DNA of 64,000 bases from Methylogaea oryzae (GCF_019669985.1 NZ_AP019782.1:302501-366500), one strand, 5' to 3'; numbered from the stretch's first letter, positions 31,724 through 39,318 are shown. Translations and numbers: made by a program. The notes: generated by a model not told the origin, from the sequence alone.

Positions 31724-32689
31724 TTACGCCACCGCGTTTTTGAACAGGCAGCCGGCGTCGGCGTAGGGCAGCAGCTCCTTGACGTGCTCACCCACGCGCA
31801 CCCATACACCGCCCTCCAAACCAATGTTCGGGTCGTTGATCGTGCCGGAAATTTTCTGGCCCCACTGCGCGGTGAAGGCGAATGTCGGCAACGAGAAACC
31901 GCGTACGGAGCGCACGTTTTTGTCGATGCGGCAGAACCCAGCGTCCTTACCCCAGGCGCGGCTCATGGACGCGGTTTGGCCCGGCTTGGCGGTGTTGACC
32001 CAGGTTTCGCCGATCAGCAGATCGTCCAGCTCGAAATAGTCGGCCACTGCGCGGCGATCCAATTTGCCCGCCGCTTCCAGTACGGCCGTACTGCCGATTT
32101 TGCCCATCACGGCCGCCACCAGCTTGGGATGCTGGCGCAGCTTCGTCCAAACCTGCCGCCCCATCCAGCCGATGTTCGGGCGCACCAGCATGGATTCCAG
32201 CATGGTCAGAATCGCATCCCCTGGGTTGGAATTGGTCTTGTCGCTCCATTGGTCGTTGCCGGTCAGCGTGGTGCGATAGGCAGCGTTGTAGTTGGACAGG
32301 GCTGTGAACTGACTGGCCACGCGCGCCTCGCGGGCCAAGTCCACCAAGATGGACGTCCCCTCGGCCGCCGTGCCCAGCGGATCAAAATTGGTGTTCTTGG
32401 CGTTGTTGATGTCCTTATTCGGTATCGGCGCCTGCAGGCCGTAATCCTCGGTGCTGGCCGTGATATCCGTTCCGGAGAACTCCACGCTGTTGGGCGCGCC
32501 AGTACGGCCTACGCGCGTGTCGGGTACGGTGAAGAACTGGTCCACGCCCAACTGGCTGTAGATGAACTTTTCCCCGTCAACGGGAAGGCGCGGCGACACC
32601 AAGTCGGCAATCATGCCTTCCGGCCGGACCGCCATGGCGATCTGTGTCAGCCGCGGCTGGACGGTAAAGGGTGCGGTATTTCCTGACAT
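31724..32689 (-). CDS. Major capsid protein
   Basis: A 321-residue capsid protein with the E-loop-like region FIYSQLGVDQFFTVPDTRVGR and a long central helix region (EARVASQFTALSNYNAAYRTTL). Its position right after the decoration-like gene and protease gene matches the gpT slot of Mu, although the sequence looks more like the capsid type of other Mu-like phages than Mu gpT itself. Confidence 0.88.
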   Translation of the reverse strand: MSGNTAPFTVQPRLTQIAMAVRPEGMIADLVSPRLPVDGEKFIYSQLGVDQFFTVPDTRVGRTGAPNSVEFSGTDITASTEDYGLQAPIPNKDINNAKNTNFDPLGTAAEGTSILVDLAREARVASQFTALSNYNAAYRTTLTGNDQWSDKTNSNPGDAILTMLESMLVRPNIGWMGRQVWTKLRQHPKLVAAVMGKIGSTAVLEAAGKLDRRAVADYFELDDLLIGETWVNTAKPGQTASMSRAWGKDAGFCRIDKNVRSVRGFSLPTFAFTAQWGQKISGTINDPNIGLEGGVWVRVGEHVKELLPYADAGCLFKNAVA

Positions 32690-32701
32690 AGCGGGTTCCT
32701 C

Positions 32702-33328
32702 TTAAATCGAGCCGGGTTCGATCATGGCCAAGCCGATGTCGCCGGCGACGGCGGACACTTCGGCGTAGCCGATGACGCGGGTGAGCGCCTTGCGGTAAGT
32801 CACCATCAAGCGGTCGCCGGTGGTATTGGTGCCGGCGGCATTGTTGATGGTGTTGGCGGCGGTGATGGTGAACTCGGCCGTCAGGTCCGCCGCCGCCTGT
32901 ATCTTGTCGCCGCTGGCACTGGTGCCGGTGTCGGCCTCCACGTCCAGGCGGATGACCGCCACCAACGTGTCAGTGGTGGCGATGCCGGTAACGGTGACGT
33001 TGCCGGCAGCTGCGCCGTCCACCACGGTTTGCTTGATGGCGGCCGGTGTGGCGGCCACCGCCTTGCCGTTGGCGTCGCTGGTGAGGGCCTGGCCGCGGGT
33101 GACGGTGCCGCCGAATTCGACGGGAACCAGCCCCTCGCGGATGATGTCCACGCGGTCGCCGATCGCCGCCGCGCCCAGCGAGCCGCACACGCCGATCGAA
33201 AGATCGGCGCTTGCCGCGCTCTGTTGCACTTCGCCGTCATTGGCGCCGAATTTGACGATGCGGAAGGCGGCGATGACCGCCGCGGCGACGTAGTTTTTGG
33301 CGAAGCCGGGATTGCCTAGGATTGCCAT
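32702..33328 (-). CDS. Capsid decoration (cement)-like protein
   Basis: A 208-residue beta-rich protein, Ala/Thr/Gly-rich, with VDIIREGLVPVEFGGTVTRGQ, a pattern of DUF2190-type capsid cement proteins. It lies between protease/scaffold and capsid genes. A structural role is likely, the exact family less sure. Confidence 0.7.
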   Translation of the reverse strand: MAILGNPGFAKNYVAAAVIAAFRIVKFGANDGEVQQSAASADLSIGVCGSLGAAAIGDRVDIIREGLVPVEFGGTVTRGQALTSDANGKAVAATPAAIKQTVVDGAAAGNVTVTGIATTDTLVAVIRLDVEADTGTSASGDKIQAAADLTAEFTITAANTINNAAGTNTTGDRLMVTYRKALTRVIGYAEVSAVAGDIGLAMIEPGSI

Positions 33329-33334
33329 GGTCGA

Positions 33335-33838
33335 TTACCTCGCTTGATCCTGGCCGGCGCGGACCGCATCTACGGCCTCGGCGAAGGAGATATGGTTGCC
33401 GGCAGCATCCTGCTGCTGCTTGTAGACGCGGGCGCGGTTGGCGATTTGCTGATCCGAGGCGGATGCGTCGCCCTTGCCGTCGCCGCCCGCCAGCTCGCCG
33501 AACTCGATGGCCTTGGGCAGGTTGCTGAGGAAGCCGCGCAGCCAGGCATCGCCGCCGACTTTCGTCTTGGCCTCGCCCTCGCCGAATTCCAATACCTGCG
33601 CCATGTCGTCAGCGGACATGTACTCGACCAGGCCCGCCTTGTCGCGGGACAGCACTTTGCCGGCCTTGACCAGGCCTTCTACGAATTCGACGACGCCCTG
33701 GCGCTTGGCGGCTTTTTCCTGGGTCGCCAGCTTTGCCTCGCGTTCGGCGAACTGGGCGGATTGGGCTTCCAGCTCTTGCTGTCTGCGTTTCAGGTCCGCC
33801 TCCTGGGCGGCCAGTTCTTCGGGCGTGAGTGTCGCCAT
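33335..33838 (-). CDS. Scaffold protein from an internal start (Mu gpZ-like)
   Basis: An in-frame ATG at 33838 has its own CAGGAG site seven bases upstream and begins exactly at the start of the coiled-coil part (MATLTPEELAAQ). The 167-residue product would be a free scaffold, as Mu makes gpZ from inside gene I. Confidence 0.78.
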   Translation of the reverse strand: MATLTPEELAAQEADLKRRQQELEAQSAQFAEREAKLATQEKAAKRQGVVEFVEGLVKAGKVLSRDKAGLVEYMSADDMAQVLEFGEGEAKTKVGGDAWLRGFLSNLPKAIEFGELAGGDGKGDASASDQQIANRARVYKQQQDAAGNHISFAEAVDAVRAGQDQAR

Positions 33839-34555
33839 GGGTTGCTCCTGTGTGAGGGATTTCGTCGGGGGCGCATCGTCGCCACCCGCAGCCGGAGCAC
33901 CGACTGCGGGGCCAACGTTGTCGCTGGGGGGGGTATTTGATTCAGAAAACGCCGGCAGCGGCTGGGTTTCGGCGGCGGACTCCTGGCGGGCGAATTCCTC
34001 CAGGGTGCCGACGTCATAGCCGGGGATGACCTTGTCGGCCGTATCCTGACCGAACTGGCCGATGAGCCACTCGCGCAGCCGACGCCACAGACCGGCATTG
34101 ACCTGGTCGTCCCATTCGCCGAACTCGATCACACCGGCCTCGCCGTCGGCGAACGCCGGCGTGCGCAAGCCCTTCACGGCTGGCGGCTGTGCGCCGAGGA
34201 AACCGACGTGGCGCAGGTAGTACACGCCGGGCACCGGATTGGCCGGCGCATCGGGTGCGTAGAAACTGGCGGAAATCTTTTTGTAGCGGCCAGCGGCGAC
34301 CAGCTCGGCAAAGGCGGGATCCACTTGGTCGGGCGTGGCGGACAACGCACCATCGGCATAGGCCACCGCCGACACCCAGCCATAGGCGGGCGCGTCCATG
34401 GCCGGGTGCCCGACGACGATGGGCGCCTCATGTGTCGCCGGATCGTAGGCGCGAGCGGTAGCCTCCAAGTCCGCCTCGCTGAAATTCAGCGCGACGCCGG
34501 AGACGGCCGTGTGACGGCCTGTTTTGAAAATTTCTAAGGGTTTCGCGTTTGCCAT
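33335..34555 (-). CDS. Mu gpI-like prohead protease with fused scaffold
   Basis: A 406-residue protein. The N-terminal half is the phage protease domain (IVVGHPAMDAPAYGWVSAV, then GRYKKISASFY, with His and Ser as likely catalytic residues). The C-terminal half is a coiled-coil scaffold (EELAAQEADLKRRQQELEAQ). In Mu gpI the protease part matures the capsid and removes the scaffold. A nested start makes the scaffold alone (next entry). Confidence 0.9.
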   Translation of the reverse strand: MANAKPLEIFKTGRHTAVSGVALNFSEADLEATARAYDPATHEAPIVVGHPAMDAPAYGWVSAVAYADGALSATPDQVDPAFAELVAAGRYKKISASFYAPDAPANPVPGVYYLRHVGFLGAQPPAVKGLRTPAFADGEAGVIEFGEWDDQVNAGLWRRLREWLIGQFGQDTADKVIPGYDVGTLEEFARQESAAETQPLPAFSESNTPPSDNVGPAVGAPAAGGDDAPPTKSLTQEQPMATLTPEELAAQEADLKRRQQELEAQSAQFAEREAKLATQEKAAKRQGVVEFVEGLVKAGKVLSRDKAGLVEYMSADDMAQVLEFGEGEAKTKVGGDAWLRGFLSNLPKAIEFGELAGGDGKGDASASDQQIANRARVYKQQQDAAGNHISFAEAVDAVRAGQDQAR

Positions 34556-34656
34556 GGGGCCAGAATAGGCCCCAGGTTATGGGCGGGGAATCCGAAAGGT
34601 TTCGGAAGGGGTGCGTGCCCATTCGCAGTATAGGCTACCGCTTACAGCGTAAGCGG
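34555..34656. promoter_or_regulatory. Divergent control region with three perfect dyads
   Basis: Between the leftward protease gene and the rightward small-gene cluster lie three perfect inverted repeats. TGGGGCC/GGCCCCA (34555-34574) overlaps the protease start, TCCGAAA/TTTCGGA (34591-34606) has a two-base centre, and CCGCTTAC/GTAAGCGG (34638-34656) has a three-base centre. The leftward late operon must be driven from here. They may be activator or repressor sites; no clear -35/-10 pair was identified. Confidence 0.55.
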
Positions 34657-34665
34657 AGCAAAGGC

Positions 34666-34860
34666 TTGATAAGAATAGATGTAACAGTGCTGTTGATCGC
34701 CTGCGGCGCCATGTATGTCGGCAATACGGCGTTCAAGGCCTATCTCCGGCATCGCTATAGCCTTCGCGAGCGCCAACTGATGCTAGAGGCTCAACAAGCC
34801 CTATCCCAGCAAGAAACCGAGCGCGCTCGGATCATCGCCAATCTGCTGCATCGCACTTGA
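34666..34860 (+). CDS. Small membrane protein, hypothetical
   Basis: From a TTG start with a GGAGCAAAGG site, 64 residues: one membrane helix (VTVLLIACGAMYVG) then a charged amphipathic helix (RERQLMLEAQQALSQQETERA). Not recognised. A longer version starting at 34549 would overlap the dyads. Confidence 0.5.
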   Translation: MIRIDVTVLLIACGAMYVGNTAFKAYLRHRYSLRERQLMLEAQQALSQQETERARIIANLLHRT

Positions 34861-34873
34861 AACGAGGACACCG

Positions 34874-35092
34874 ATGAAACTACGAATCAGCCAATGGCTC
34901 GATACCAGTGACGAAGATGCCGAAAACTTCCCCGTGGTGTACGGCATTCAGATCAATAACGGCGACGGCAAAGGATGGCTGCATTGCCACGAGAATGAAA
35001 AACCTCTCTGGTTCGACACCCCGGAAGCGGAAAGCGCAAAGATCGCCGAGATACGGGCGGCCCATAACGCCATTGGAATAATGGCAGCATGA
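34874..35092 (+). CDS. Hypothetical small phage protein
   Basis: A 72-residue soluble protein (KLRISQWLDTSDEDAENFPV). GAGGA precedes the ATG. Not recognised. Its stop overlaps the next start (ATGA), so it is translated with the MuF-like mini-protein. Confidence 0.6.
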   Translation: MKLRISQWLDTSDEDAENFPVVYGIQINNGDGKGWLHCHENEKPLWFDTPEAESAKIAEIRAAHNAIGIMAA

Positions 35093-35262
35093 ACATCGAA
35101 CAAGTCGCCGCAGAACACACCCAGGCCTTCACCGTAGCCAATATGATGGACGTGGATCGCCTGCTGGCCATCCGAACCGCCGTTAATGAGGCAATCCAGC
35201 AGGGGCTATCCCTGCGCGAATTTCGCAAGCAAGTATCCACCCTAATCAGAGCCACAGCATGA
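35089..35262 (+). CDS. Mini-protein resembling the N-terminal segment of the MuF head protein
   Basis: A 57-residue protein starting in an ATGA overlap and ending in one. Residues 8-17, AEHTQAFTVA, and the following helix D..L.......V..AIQ.G.SL..F resemble residues 33-71 of the phage's own MuF protein at 56430, which reads [11 protein letters not shown] and then [11 protein letters not shown]. The rest of MuF is absent. It may derive from a duplicated MuF end, or be a separate partner using the same helical segment. Confidence 0.65.
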   Translation: MNIEQVAAEHTQAFTVANMMDVDRLLAIRTAVNEAIQQGLSLREFRKQVSTLIRATA

Positions 35263-35507
35263 CTACCCACGAACAGCCCGACGACGCCAACGGCTTTAAC
35301 CTGCACGCACAGGAACTTCTCCAGCGCTTTCACGGCTGGCCGTTATGGAAAATCCGCATGGTACTCAAGGAAGCCGACATCTTGCTAGGGGAGACCCTTG
35401 TGCTTGATGTTCGGGCGGAAGCGTTCACCGCAAAAGCGAAAGAATTTGCCGACGCCGCCGCGCAAGGGTTTCCCACCGCACTCGGCACCAGGGGGTTGGG
35501 GTCTTAA
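35259..35507 (+). CDS. Hypothetical small phage protein
   Basis: An 82-residue protein (LQRFHGWPLWKIRMVLKEAD), overlapping the mini-protein by four bases. Not recognised; probably the last gene of this four-gene rightward cluster. Its end overlaps the convergent zinc-ribbon gene by four bases. Confidence 0.6.
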   Translation: MTTHEQPDDANGFNLHAQELLQRFHGWPLWKIRMVLKEADILLGETLVLDVRAEAFTAKAKEFADAAAQGFPTALGTRGLGS

Positions 35508-35704
35508 CGGCCTTTGACCAAACCGGCGATGTGTTCGGACAAGACATAAGGATCAGGCCCAGCGGCAAGGATCGTGCCGCAAGATCGGCAGGTATAAACC
35601 GCCGCCTTGAGGGTTTTCTGGGTGCCGTCTCTCGCCGTGATGGGGGCCACGTTGATTTCCGTTTGGTGATTTTCGCATTTCGGACATTTAGCGATATTGC
35701 TCAT
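35504..35704 (-). CDS. Zinc-ribbon protein, hypothetical
   Basis: A 66-residue protein with CPKCENH near the start and CRSCG later, a four-cysteine zinc ribbon. It is the first of several leftward cargo genes. A GAGAGGAGA site lies upstream. Function unknown. Confidence 0.65.
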   Translation of the reverse strand: MSNIAKCPKCENHQTEINVAPITARDGTQKTLKAAVYTCRSCGTILAAGPDPYVLSEHIAGLVKGR

Positions 35705-35773
35705 TGCGTCTTCTCCTCTCGTTGATATGCCGTAGCGCCGGAAGGTGGAAAAACCGCTAAGGCCACGCTCGCC

Positions 35774-36355
35774 TTAACGACATTTGCTATGCGAAACATA
35801 ATGCGTTTCCCCGTTTGTTATGGTGTAACAACCACCGCGCGGGCCAAGATGGTATTGATTGGGATCGGAGCCGGGGGCCGTATTGGCGGTCGACGGTTTT
35901 CCACCGTGGCGATAATCCCAGGGCGGTACAGGGTCGGAATCGCCCCATAGCCCGCGGCGGGCGGATTTGGCTTCCGTTTCCATGGTCAAAAGGGATTGAT
36001 CGGTGAGGTATTGGCGATAGGCCCATGCCATGCCTCGACGGATCTGCTCCGCATTGGCATCGACGCCGTCGCAACGCACCCGGCCAACGGTGCGGCCATA
36101 ACGATCCATCGTCATCGTTTCCACCTGTGCTTGCTTGCCAAAGCACAGGCCCGACAAGGACATCTTCGACTGATTTCCGAATGACTGGGCCTTTTCCGGT
36201 GCATCGATGTCGGCCAGCCGGATGCGTTCGGCTACGCCGTCATGCATCACCGTAATCGTGTCGCCATCCGAAACGCCGACAACTTTACCGCTCCACTCGC
36301 CGGCCTGGGCCTGCAAAGCCAACAACAACAGTCCCAGGGTAAACCAGAAACGCAT
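35774..36355 (-). CDS. Secreted thermonuclease-like protein with a C-terminal basic adaptor-like motif
   Basis: A 193-residue protein with a signal peptide (LLLLALQAQAGEW) and a staphylococcal nuclease fold. Catalytic residues are present in order: DGDTIT, RLADIDAPE (Arg, Asp, Glu) and DRYGRTVGRV (second Arg). The C-terminus, GPRGGCYTITNGETHYV, resembles the basic adaptor domain known from chlorella viruses. It should cut DNA or RNA outside the cytoplasm. The same C-terminal motif occurs in the protein at 37070. Probably a lysogenic-conversion gene. Confidence 0.83.
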   Translation of the reverse strand: MRFWFTLGLLLLALQAQAGEWSGKVVGVSDGDTITVMHDGVAERIRLADIDAPEKAQSFGNQSKMSLSGLCFGKQAQVETMTMDRYGRTVGRVRCDGVDANAEQIRRGMAWAYRQYLTDQSLLTMETEAKSARRGLWGDSDPVPPWDYRHGGKPSTANTAPGSDPNQYHLGPRGGCYTITNGETHYVSHSKCR

Positions 36356-36456
36356 TATCCCTCCGACGACAGTTTATAAACGCCATTCCTGCGGCAAAAC
36401 GGACTGGGAGCGCCCGATGGGAGCGCGTTTGACGGCTGCTAGGCGCTATGGCGTCC

Positions 36457-37059
36457 TCACGCGCCGACCGCCACATTCACCGCCGCCGTGCAGCGCGGAC
36501 GTTTTTCCATATATTCACTACGCCGTTGTTCCGCATACCGTTCGTCAATGTTTCCATCATGACGCATCTCGCCCCACGCCTGAATCGCCAGCGCCGCTTC
36601 CGCGCAGACTTGATAGGGTTCGATAGCCGAGTTTTTCGGCTCATACCACGGAGTCGGCCATGTGTTCAACGCAGCCGCCAGAGGCCTATAAAATCGCTTC
36701 CAATAGAGGTCGTCATCCTGGATTGCCCGAGGCACCATCACTATTTGTTCCACATCGCCCATTGTCTTTTCCATGGCCAGTGCCAAAGCCTTAGCCTTGG
36801 CTGGCGACAACGTCTCGGCTTGAGGTTGAGCCGACTGAACGGACGCGCCCGATACCGCCGGAAGCGCCTTGACCTCTTGCGGGGCGCCACTGCCCGAAAC
36901 AACCTGACGAATCTGGCCGACCATCACCGTATAAACCACAGCAACAAACAACGCACCGCCGTACTTATACAGCGCAGACCGTCCCTTCCTGTCGGCATAT
37001 ACCACCCATCCCACCGTAGCGGTCAGCAGCGCGGCGACATTGATATAAAAAACGCTCAT
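36457..37059 (-). CDS. Membrane protein, hypothetical
   Basis: From the ATG at 37059, about 200 residues: two membrane helices (FYINVAALLTATVGWVVYA, YGGALFVAVVYTVMV) and a soluble C-terminal domain with helix-rich sequence and two cysteines. Not recognised. It is in the leftward cargo block and is followed after a 100-bp gap by the nuclease gene. Confidence 0.6.
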   Translation of the reverse strand: MSVFYINVAALLTATVGWVVYADRKGRSALYKYGGALFVAVVYTVMVGQIRQVVSGSGAPQEVKALPAVSGASVQSAQPQAETLSPAKAKALALAMEKTMGDVEQIVMVPRAIQDDDLYWKRFYRPLAAALNTWPTPWYEPKNSAIEPYQVCAEAALAIQAWGEMRHDGNIDERYAEQRRSEYMEKRPRCTAAVNVAVGA

Positions 37060-37069
37060 GGTCCCCCCA

Positions 37070-37336
37070 TCAGCGCTTTGAGTACCGCTTTTTACCACCA
37101 GCCGTTATGCAATACCGGCCCCCGCGCGGGCCAGTGCAAAGCGTCCCGCTGCTGCAAGCGCAGTCCTGCGCGGCGGCTGGCGCCGCGTTATCCCAACCGC
37201 CAGCCCCGCCGGCATACCCTCCCGAACCCCCGTGTCCACGATGCGAACCGCCCCGTCCACGAGCCCAACTCTCGTCCGGCCAACAGGCGGCAACGACGAT
37301 AACCACAGCAACCAGTCCAGACAAAAATGCTTTCAT
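37070..37336 (-). CDS. Secreted small protein with a C-terminal basic adaptor-like motif
   Basis: An 88-residue protein: a signal peptide (FLSGLVAVVIVVAACW), a Gly/His/Arg-rich linker and a cysteine-containing C-terminus CTGPRGGRYCITAGGKKRY. That end closely matches the end of the nuclease-like protein at 35774. Function unknown. The shared tail suggests a common binding partner outside the cytoplasm. Confidence 0.68.
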   Translation of the reverse strand: MKAFLSGLVAVVIVVAACWPDESWARGRGGSHRGHGGSGGYAGGAGGWDNAAPAAAQDCACSSGTLCTGPRGGRYCITAGGKKRYSKR

Positions 37337-37364
37337 GTTATTCAATTCCTTATGTTGTTTGGTT

Positions 37365-37592
37365 TCACCGCCCGTCGCACGCCGGGCACTGCTGCAGATA
37401 GACCAGCAGCGTCGGACGAAGATCAGGCGGAACGCGGGCCAGGGCTTCAGCGATACGGGCAATGCGGGCCGGCTCCTGCAGCGCCGCATCGAGGCGGCCG
37501 GAGAGGATCAAGACCTTATTAACGAGCACGGCGGTGACAATAGCTAAAATTGCTACCAAAACGGCGAGGATGCGGGCAGTCGTGAACATCAT
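37365..37592 (-). CDS. Small membrane-anchored protein, hypothetical
   Basis: A 75-residue protein from ATG 37592 (site TAGGA): one N-terminal membrane helix (ILAVLVAILAIVTAVLV) then a helical part (LPARIARIAEAL-like, with PPDLRPTLLVYLQQCPACDGR at the end). Not recognised. Confidence 0.55.
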   Translation of the reverse strand: MMFTTARILAVLVAILAIVTAVLVNKVLILSGRLDAALQEPARIARIAEALARVPPDLRPTLLVYLQQCPACDGR

Positions 37593-37681
37593 GTTTCCTA
37601 CGTTAACTCTTGGTTTTGTCCGTAGGATAGCGCCGTCCCGCCGTTTCACAGCCGCCATGCCGGCCACAGTATTACGACCAC

Positions 37682-37858
37682 CTAATGGATTGACCACCAA
37701 ACCAGCAGCCACTGCATCAGCATAAAAACGGCCGCCCCCACCACCACGTGGCCCAGCCTGATCGTGCCCTCCCATACGGGCAGGCGCAGAAGTCCGCGAA
37801 AATCGCCCCCTTCACCCTCACTGCCATGGCGACATAGCACGCACTTAAACGGATTCAT
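37682..37858 (-). CDS. Small membrane protein, hypothetical
   Basis: A 58-residue protein from ATG 37858, with GGAGGAG upstream. It begins MNPFKCVLCRHG with a CxxC pair and ends in one membrane helix (VVVGAAVFMLMQWLLVWW). Not recognised. Confidence 0.5.
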   Translation of the reverse strand: MNPFKCVLCRHGSEGEGGDFRGLLRLPVWEGTIRLGHVVVGAAVFMLMQWLLVWWSIH

Positions 37859-37961
37859 CGTCTCCTCCATGTAGTCCTGCCGCGTAGTTTATTAGGTCAG
37901 GCTCACGCGGATTGAACGCCACGGCGGAAAGTTGTGTACGCCTAGGATTACAAAAACTGAT

Positions 37962-38486
37962 CTACCGCCGGCGCCGATAGCCCAGATCGCGCAGCGCATC
38001 CTCCAACTGCGCCAGCAGCGCATCGGAATACCTCTCGTCGCTTTGGCCATCCGCCGCAGCTACCTCCGCCATCGTCCACAGCAGTTCGCCCATGCCGAGC
38101 ATTTGACGCGGCGCTGGCGTAGCGCCATAGCCGTGCAGCACGCCCAACGCGAGGTTTGACCCCATTCGATACAGCTGTAAACGCCGCTCTGCCAAATCGC
38201 GGCGCTGCACGGCGTAATCCGCCGGCGGATGAGCGATGGCGGGAATCGCCGGTGCGTCTTCGACACCAGCCGCCACCGGCACAGCGACGCGGCGACCGGT
38301 GAGGATGTACTGCACGTCAGCGCCGGCGGCGGCGATGGCGGCTAGATAGTCCGCATCTGGAGACCGCTTCCCGGCCTCATAGTTGATCTGCGCCTGCTTC
38401 TGCACTCCGGCGAGTGCGGCAAATTGCGTCTGGTTCATTTCCAGCCGCTGTCGCTCTTTTCGCAGCCGCTCGCCAAAGGTACTCAA
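37962..38486 (-). CDS. Phage repressor (Cro/CI-type HTH)
   Basis: A protein of about 174 residues from a TTG start with an AGGA site: STFGERLRKERQRLEMNQTQFAALAGVQKQAQINYEAGKRSPD is an XRE-type helix-turn-helix, and an uncharacterised C-terminal part follows. It is transcribed away from the Ner-like gene and operator. It is the likely lysogeny repressor (functionally Mu c). The start codon itself overlaps a half-site of the operator sequence, suggesting self-control. Confidence 0.82.
   Translation of the reverse strand: MSTFGERLRKERQRLEMNQTQFAALAGVQKQAQINYEAGKRSPDADYLAAIAAAGADVQYILTGRRVAVPVAAGVEDAPAIPAIAHPPADYAVQRRDLAERRLQLYRMGSNLALGVLHGYGATPAPRQMLGMGELLWTMAEVAAADGQSDERYSDALLAQLEDALRDLGYRRRR
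38478..38484 (+). promoter_or_regulatory. Operator half-site GGTACTC at the repressor start
   Basis: This copy of GGTACTC lies 33 bp before the complete dyad and overlaps the repressor's start codon on the other strand. It probably gives a second repressor contact. Confidence 0.5.
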
Positions 38487-38504
38487 ATAAATTCCTCGCA
38501 ATGC

Positions 38505-38533
38505 TTGACAGGTACTCAATCGAGTACCATAAT
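38505..38533 (+). promoter_or_regulatory. Early promoter with operator inside its spacer
   Basis: A perfect -35 TTGACA (38505-38510), a 17-bp spacer and -10 CATAAT (38528-38533) point toward the Ner-like and transposase genes. The spacer begins with the dyad GGTACTCAATCGAGTACC (38511-38528), a perfect 7-bp inverted repeat with a 4-bp centre. A bound dimer would block polymerase directly. This is the clearest regulatory site of the prophage. Confidence 0.85.
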
Positions 38534-38589
38534 TTTTTCCAACGTAACACAGCACAAACACAGACCAACAACGCCGGAGGAACCAGACG

Positions 38590-38787
38590 ATGTTGACCGC
38601 CGATCAGTTCAAGGCGCGCTTAAAGGCGCGCGGCACCACCATTTCCCAATGGGCCAGGGACAACGGTTTTTCGCCCCGCGACGTGTCCCTGGTGCTCAAT
38701 GGGCAGATCAAGGGCAACTACGGCAAGGGCCACACCATTGCGGTGCGCATCGGCCTAAAGCCGACCGATCAATCGCAAGCCGCTTAG
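38590..38787 (+). CDS. Ner/Cro-like DNA-binding protein
   Basis: A 65-residue protein (DQFKARLKARGTTISQWARDNGFSPRDVSLVLNG) with a helix-turn-helix of the phage Ner/Cro type. It is the first gene of the early operon, 50 bp after the promoter, with a CGGAGGA site. It probably lowers early transcription later in the cycle. Confidence 0.8.
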   Translation: MLTADQFKARLKARGTTISQWARDNGFSPRDVSLVLNGQIKGNYGKGHTIAVRIGLKPTDQSQAA

Positions 38788-38856
38788 GAGCCAGCCCCAT
38801 GACCACGATCGCCGCACTCGTCCACGAAAGCCGCCGCGCTAATGGCAAATACACAC

Positions 38857-39255
38857 TTACCGAGTCCTCTGCCGCGCGACTCGTTCAAGCGTTTGCCGAG
38901 CCGCCTCGCCCGCGTCAATGTTCGGCCACACCCCCAGTATCGCCAGCTGCCGGTTCAGCATCTTGCACGCCTCGTACATGCCCGGTTGCTCGCCTTCTTT
39001 GGCGCGTCGCGGATAGGCCAGCAGCTCTTCGAAGCGGTCGTCGTTTTCTTGCAGGGCTTTTTGAATCGTCTCCGCCTCGGGATGGTTACGCAGCAATGAC
39101 GGAAGGATCTGATCCAACGCCAGATACACGCCATGGGCCCAGTCGTCCACTGCGTCAACCTGTTGCTCCAGTTCTTCGATTCGTTCGAGCAGCGGCCGCT
39201 GGGATTGCTCAATTTCGCGCCGAATGGTCTCGATGATGTGCTTTTCGCTTTCCAT
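38857..39255 (-). CDS. Hypothetical coiled-coil protein, antisense in the early operon
   Basis: A 132-residue charged helical protein from ATG 39255 (good GGAGG site): ETIRREIEQSQRPLLERIEELEQQVD and an ordinary C-terminal part. Not recognised. It runs against the early operon, between the Ner-like gene and the next early gene, so it would be expressed in the lysogen from its own promoter. A GC-rich hairpin (39272-39289) lies just before its ribosome site. Confidence 0.6.
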   Translation of the reverse strand: MESEKHIIETIRREIEQSQRPLLERIEELEQQVDAVDDWAHGVYLALDQILPSLLRNHPEAETIQKALQENDDRFEELLAYPRRAKEGEQPGMYEACKMLNRQLAILGVWPNIDAGEAARQTLERVARQRTR

Positions 39256-39318
39256 GGTTACCTCCGTTTGCCCCGCCCGTCTTGGCGGGTGGGGATATTT
39301 TTCGCGGGGCGCAACGGA

